From Desulfonauticus submarinus (lineage in GTDB: Bacteria > Desulfobacterota > Desulfovibrionia > Desulfovibrionales > Desulfonatronovibrionaceae), in contig NZ_FNIN01000017.1 of the NCBI RefSeq assembly GCF_900104045.1, positions 1 through 35,209 on the forward strand: DNA of 35,209 bases. Direction: 5' to 3'. Made by a program: the position numbers and the translations under genes. Each line of letters begins with the position of its first letter. Position 1 is the stretch's first letter. The notes under the pieces were generated by a model. That model was given only the letters and a program-made list of their open reading frames with translations. It was not told the DNA's origin and did no database searches. Shown one piece after another: positions 31,576-35,209 of this stretch.

Positions 31576-33056
31576 CAAGCAATATAACCGCCTATATTTG
31601 TCCTCAAAAATGGAAGCCCACGGCTGTCTGTAAAAAAAAGTCGATAAATTATTTACAACAACAAAAAAATAAAATTACTGCATTTTTATGTCCATCTGGA
31701 TACAAATGTAATGGAGAAGAAATAACCACTTATTTATTACCTAAAAAAAGTGGCGTCGAATGTTTTTTGTGTGTTCCTGCCTGTGAAGAACCGCAACAAA
31801 AAAATACTTTGGAAAATTTTAGGCTAAAATTGATAGAAAAAATAAATCATGCCAGAAAAACACATCCTACTGAATGTGAAGATCCTGCAAATTTAAAACA
31901 AAACAGAATATTAAATGCTGTAGCTCAATATATGGCTACAGATATGGCAAAAAGAGATTCGTTAGATAGTATAGACAGTTTTAAACGAGGAGTATTATCA
32001 CGTATAAATTCGTTTGGATTATCTGTTTCAGTTGCAAGAGAAAACAGAATTATGTTGAAAGATATAGCAACAGTAGACTATTTAGCTCAACAATGTTTAG
32101 AAGCATGGATGCAACAAGCTGAAACTAGAGCGAATCTCTTTGATCCCAGCATGAATATGGTTGGGATAGGGATGAAAAAAAAAGACAATAAAATTTACAT
32201 TTGTCTTGATTTAGTAGAAATAAAAGAATTGATAGATCCTCCAGACCCAAGTTTAAATTGTTCTATCACGTGTAAGGAAAAAATTACATGGACACAAACA
32301 TATATTTTAGAAACTTTCTATGATCATTCAGGAGATATTCCTGTACAAAAAACAAAAAAAATTCCTGGAGATAAAATACGTTTTTTTGTGTCTCTTCCAA
32401 AAACCTGCCTTTTAGAAAAAGCTAGGCTAAGATTTGAAGTGTCCCCCTGTACATGGGAATTAATTCCTACAAAAGATAAAGAGATGATAAGCATAGAACG
32501 GGAATTAATTTGGCTTGGAAAACAAGCTGGAAATTCTCATACTTTTATCAATGAGGACGGACAATTGTGTGTAGAGTTTTCTTTATCCTCTGCTTGCTTT
32601 ATCCCAGGAGAGTGGATAGCTTTAGAAGTATGGCTGCGTGGATATACAAATTGTCGTCCGATAATTTGGGCTTCTAGTTGGTTTGAGACAAAATGTTTTA
32701 CTAGCGGATTTATTCAAGGAGCAGGACTACTAGAAAATGGACAGCTTATAGAAGGCGGCTATTTACATCATTTTCAAGACAATTGGATAGGCGATAAACG
32801 TCTGCATTGGTATGTATGGTTTAAAGGGAAGCTTTATTGGCTACAAGCCAGCGATTTTAATAGATATTCTTTAGGAGAAAGGTGTTTTATTTTTAAAAAT
32901 GGTAAAGGAATTTTAAACAACGGGTTGATAACAACGCATGGATGTAGATGGCCAACAATTGATAGCGAAGGAGAAATAGCTTCTAGCCAAAATGTTAGTT
33001 ACAACTTAGATACAGAAAATGACATTATTGTACCTTTTAGTTTTATAAAGCAATGA
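31572..33056 (+). CDS. Tail protein with CAP/SCP-like domain and cysteine-rich N-terminus
   Basis: A 494-residue protein. Residues 1-70 contain spaced cysteines (ICPQKW, FLCPSGYKCNG, CFLCVPACEEP). Residues ~80-222 resemble a CAP (SCP/TAPS) domain: LRLIEKINHAR-like opening (actual LKLIEKINHARKTHP), LNAVAQYMATDMAKRDSLD, and NMVGIGMKKKDNKIYICLDL near the end; the usual active-site histidines are partly replaced. The rest (~225-494) is beta-rich with many Trp/Tyr (HFQDNWIGDKRLHWYVWFKG). CAP proteins are secreted in bacteria but unusual in phage tails; it may bind the host surface. Confidence 0.65.
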   Translation: MTSNITAYICPQKWKPTAVCKKKSINYLQQQKNKITAFLCPSGYKCNGEEITTYLLPKKSGVECFLCVPACEEPQQKNTLENFRLKLIEKINHARKTHPTECEDPANLKQNRILNAVAQYMATDMAKRDSLDSIDSFKRGVLSRINSFGLSVSVARENRIMLKDIATVDYLAQQCLEAWMQQAETRANLFDPSMNMVGIGMKKKDNKIYICLDLVEIKELIDPPDPSLNCSITCKEKITWTQTYILETFYDHSGDIPVQKTKKIPGDKIRFFVSLPKTCLLEKARLRFEVSPCTWELIPTKDKEMISIERELIWLGKQAGNSHTFINEDGQLCVEFSLSSACFIPGEWIALEVWLRGYTNCRPIIWASSWFETKCFTSGFIQGAGLLENGQLIEGGYLHHFQDNWIGDKRLHWYVWFKGKLYWLQASDFNRYSLGERCFIFKNGKGILNNGLITTHGCRWPTIDSEGEIASSQNVSYNLDTENDIIVPFSFIKQ

Positions 33057-34795
33057 ATATAGCAGAAAAAGATGGTACATACTTAAAAAATGCATATTTT
33101 AAGTATGCAATTATATTAGACATAGATAGACAGAAAGAAACAGCTTCTATAAAGTTAATAGATACAAATGAAATAATAAATGATGTCCCATTTTTTTTTC
33201 ATTGTAAACCAGATAGTGAACAACTACCAAATGGAGGGTTAAAAAATGGCTCTACAGCTTTTTTAACAGGAGATAAAGTAGCAGTCTATACAAAAAATAA
33301 TAACTATTTTATAATAGCCAATTTAACAGAAAAAAGACAATGCTATCAAATAAGGCTTGTATTAGGGGATAAAGTTTATTTATTTGACTATTCATTTAAT
33401 TTACAAGGTATAGAAAAAAATAATATTTGCAAAAAACAAAAAATAATTCAATATGATGAAATTATAATATTTGAAACAGATAGGTTTTATCCTTACCCTT
33501 GTAGGGATAGATATAAAATAGCTTTAAGACATTCACTAGAAGATGTTTTTACATCTTGTCATGCATATGAAATAGTAGGAAAGAAAAAAATTAATGTTGT
33601 TCATGCTTATAGAAAAATAAACGATCCAGATAGAGTTATTATAAATATTGCACAATACAATTTTTCTGATCCAAATGATGTAAAATATACCTTATTAAAA
33701 TCTTATGATATTTATGTCCGTTCTGACCACGAATTTTATATTAGATGTTTAAAAGGATTAAAAGTTTTATTTGAAATAGTTCCCTCTCGTTTTAATAAAA
33801 CAACAACATTGTATACCTGTTATGACTTAGAAACAAGACATCGAGCATTTTTACTCAGTCTCGAAAAAGATTCTTTACATTATGAATGTCCGAATGCCAC
33901 AGATTTCTCATGGGTCAATCAGGGAGAAAATACATTTTCTTATTTTCAGTCTACTTTTGGGAATTTTTTGGGTTTATCTGCCCGCCGATTTTATGGCGAA
34001 CAAGATGGGAATATTTTAAAAGAAGTAGAACAAAAAATGAGAAAAGAAAATCTTGAAACATATCAATATAAATTTAATGTTATTAAAAATTACGGACAGA
34101 AACAAACAAAAGATGAATATAATTTACTTTTTAGGATTAATCAGGATAATGTTTTAACATGGGATGTAATTGAAGCGAAAGGATACACAAAAGTAAAAGA
34201 GGAGAACAGTTATGAAAAGAAGGTGATTTTACCAGTAAATATTAAACGTAAAATTTTTTTTAAAGAAGTCCTCACATCACAAAGTGATGATCCAGGCGTA
34301 TCATATAGTAATATTTTTCAATCTACTGTAACTTTTTATAGGACTGTAAATGTTGAAATAAGTGGTACTTATAAAGAACAGATAGACTTAGAAGGGGAAA
34401 CAGTAGCAGTTAATGAACAACAATATGAAAATAAAACAGAAGGTTGGGGTAAAAAATATATAGAGGATCCGATGGCAAGAGGAGAATATGTCCCCCCTCC
34501 AGATCTAAGTAACTATGAATATTGTAAAAAAATAGATTTTTGGAATTATCCTGTTCCTCGTTTTCATCCGTTAATGTGTAATGGATATGGAAGATTTGTT
34601 CGTGATTTTTTTGACATTACTGCAAGTGTCTCTCAAGAAAAAAAAATAGTTATTATAAGAGCAAATAATTATATAAAAATACTAAAAAAATTTGAAAATG
34701 ACTCAAATTGGATTGACATAACTCAAACAGTTTTAGACCAAATCAACAATTTTAATTTTAACATAGATTCATCATTTGGAGTAATTATTAATTAA
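33053..34795 (+). CDS. Large tail-tip protein with OB-fold-like N-terminus
   Basis: A 580-residue protein ATGA-coupled to the previous gene. Residues ~15-105 (YAIILDIDRQKETASIKLID ... LKNGSTAFLTGDKVAVYT ... YFIIANL) resemble the OB-fold of baseplate spike/gpV-type proteins. The remainder is beta-rich and unrecognised, with a C-terminal helix (IIIRANNYIKILKKF). It is the last phage gene before the right end. It may be the host-binding tip. No clear terminator follows, so transcription could run into the right CRISPR half. Confidence 0.55.
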   Translation: MNIAEKDGTYLKNAYFKYAIILDIDRQKETASIKLIDTNEIINDVPFFFHCKPDSEQLPNGGLKNGSTAFLTGDKVAVYTKNNNYFIIANLTEKRQCYQIRLVLGDKVYLFDYSFNLQGIEKNNICKKQKIIQYDEIIIFETDRFYPYPCRDRYKIALRHSLEDVFTSCHAYEIVGKKKINVVHAYRKINDPDRVIINIAQYNFSDPNDVKYTLLKSYDIYVRSDHEFYIRCLKGLKVLFEIVPSRFNKTTTLYTCYDLETRHRAFLLSLEKDSLHYECPNATDFSWVNQGENTFSYFQSTFGNFLGLSARRFYGEQDGNILKEVEQKMRKENLETYQYKFNVIKNYGQKQTKDEYNLLFRINQDNVLTWDVIEAKGYTKVKEENSYEKKVILPVNIKRKIFFKEVLTSQSDDPGVSYSNIFQSTVTFYRTVNVEISGTYKEQIDLEGETVAVNEQQYENKTEGWGKKYIEDPMARGEYVPPPDLSNYEYCKKIDFWNYPVPRFHPLMCNGYGRFVRDFFDITASVSQEKKIVIIRANNYIKILKKFENDSNWIDITQTVLDQINNFNFNIDSSFGVIIN

Positions 34796-34901
34796 AGCTT
34801 TATCGGTTTATAGGTATCAATAACACAATAAATCATATTCTTAACACTTTATAATACACAAAGTTGACTCCCTTTCTAATTTCCTTTAAATTTTTAAAAA
34901 A

Positions 34902-34945
34902 ATTTTCTCAAATTATGTGAAAATTTTTCTTAAACTAAGTGCCAA
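34902..34945 (-). promoter_or_regulatory. Right-end motif pair (likely transposase-binding sites, attR)
   Basis: Two copies of the end motif lie on the minus strand at 34924-34945 (containing CACTTAGTTTAAGAAA) and 34902-34923 (containing CACATAATTTGAGAAAA). They face inward, opposite to the left-end copies, with the outer one 6 bp from the terminus. The stretch 34796-34901 between the last gene and these sites is AT-rich and shows no gene and no convincing hairpin terminator. Confidence 0.7.
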
Positions 34946-34951
34946 ATTACA

Positions 34952-34976
34952 ATGGGCTTTGAGAAGGGCCTGGCTG
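34952..34976 (+). repeat. Target duplication ATGGG (34952-34956) and right half of the interrupted spacer
   Basis: ATGGG directly follows the CA terminus of the prophage and repeats 309-313. The next 20 nt (34957-34976) complete the 37-nt spacer and abut the next repeat at 34977. Confidence 0.93.
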
Positions 34977-35206
34977 CTTCTCAGAGTAACTACAAGGAAT
35001 TGAAACAATAGAGTTTAATAAAATATTATTTAAACTTAAAAATCTTCTCAGAGTAACTACAAGGAATTGAAACAGTGTCGGATGATCCTTGCTTCGTTTG
35101 GAAAGCGGACTTCTCAGAGTAACTACAAGGAATTGAAACTCAATTACTTTTTCAACAGGAATGTTTTTTGGAATAACTTCTCAGAGTAACTACAAGGAAT
35201 TGAAAC
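34977..35206 (+). CRISPR. CRISPR array, right part: four repeats and three complete spacers
   Basis: The same 30-nt repeat, in the same orientation, occurs at 34977-35006, 35044-35073, 35110-35139 and 35177-35206. The spacers at 35007-35043, 35074-35109 and 35140-35176 are 37, 36 and 37 nt. The array continues past the window, with TGC after the last repeat. Repeat sequence, orientation and spacer lengths are identical in kind to the left part, so the two are halves of one array split by the prophage. This half is leader-distal. Confidence 0.97.
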
Positions 35207-35209
35207 TGC

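Larger units (their letters stand above)
314..34951. mobile_element. Mu-like transposable prophage integrated in a CRISPR spacer
   Basis: The element begins TGTGGGG at 314 and ends ATTACA at 34951, so it has the TG...CA termini of Mu-family transposable phages, and it is flanked by the duplication ATGGG. The outermost copy of the end motif starts exactly 6 bp inside each terminus (320 on the left, 34945 read inward on the right), which independently supports the boundaries. Its contents are typical of the family: repressor, Ner-like, MuA, MuB, GemA, Gam, Mor-like, gp27/28/29/30-type packaging genes, gpI, gpG and a long siphovirus-type tail module. The transposase has an in-frame stop codon, so the element may be unable to mobilise itself. 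The length is 34,638 bp, compared with about 37 kb for Mu. Confidence 0.95.

Overview
The window holds an almost complete Mu-like (transposable, siphovirus-tailed) prophage of about 34.6 kb (314-34951) that sits inside a spacer of a host CRISPR array. Five copies of a 30-nt repeat lie at the left edge and four at the right edge. The prophage starts with TG, ends with CA and is flanked by a 5-bp duplication, ATGGG. Removing the prophage and one duplicate restores a 37-nt spacer, the same length as its neighbours. The host is an AT-rich bacterium. Strong AGGAGG ribosome sites, AGA/AGG arginine codons and Lys/Glu-rich proteins would suit a thermophilic anaerobe, and a lipobox protein is encoded, but I cannot name the species. 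No cas genes are in the window.

Left arm (314-5172). Clustered copies of a ~22-bp end motif, probably transposase-binding sites, precede a minus-strand operon. From the repressor outward it encodes an XRE-type repressor, a predicted lipoprotein, an exported PD-(D/E)XK-like protein, and a three-gene cassette (SMEK-domain protein, small middle component, DUF2326-type ABC ATPase) that looks like an ABC-three-component (ABC-3C) conflict system. This reads as lysogeny-expressed cargo for defence or superinfection exclusion.

Early region (5252-11909, plus strand). It encodes a Ner-like regulator, MuA transposase (broken by one in-frame TAG just before its first catalytic Asp), MuB ATPase, a winged-helix protein, GemA, Gam, several small unknowns with zinc ribbons, and a Mor-like late activator.

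Head region. Packaging and portal genes (16996 down to 11901: XhlA-like protein, TerS, TerL, portal, gpF-like protein with a C-terminal HExxH domain) are on the minus strand. From 17138 the plus strand carries protease/scaffold gpI, decoration protein, lambda-E-like capsid, gp36-like, gpG-like and gp37-like proteins, and an M15 peptidase that is the likely endolysin.

Tail region (22062-34795, plus strand). It encodes a tail tube protein, a tail chaperone with a probable -1 frameshift, a 1003-residue tape measure protein and nine overlapping tail-tip genes, one with a CAP/SCP domain and one with a carboxypeptidase-regulatory-like domain. Base composition becomes clearly more AT-rich after about 26.5 kb.

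The main points of interest are the insertion into a CRISPR spacer, the nonsense-mutated transposase that may have trapped the element there, the defence/exclusion operon tied to the repressor, internal copies of the end motif, and a spacer in the same array that resembles one of the prophage's own genes.
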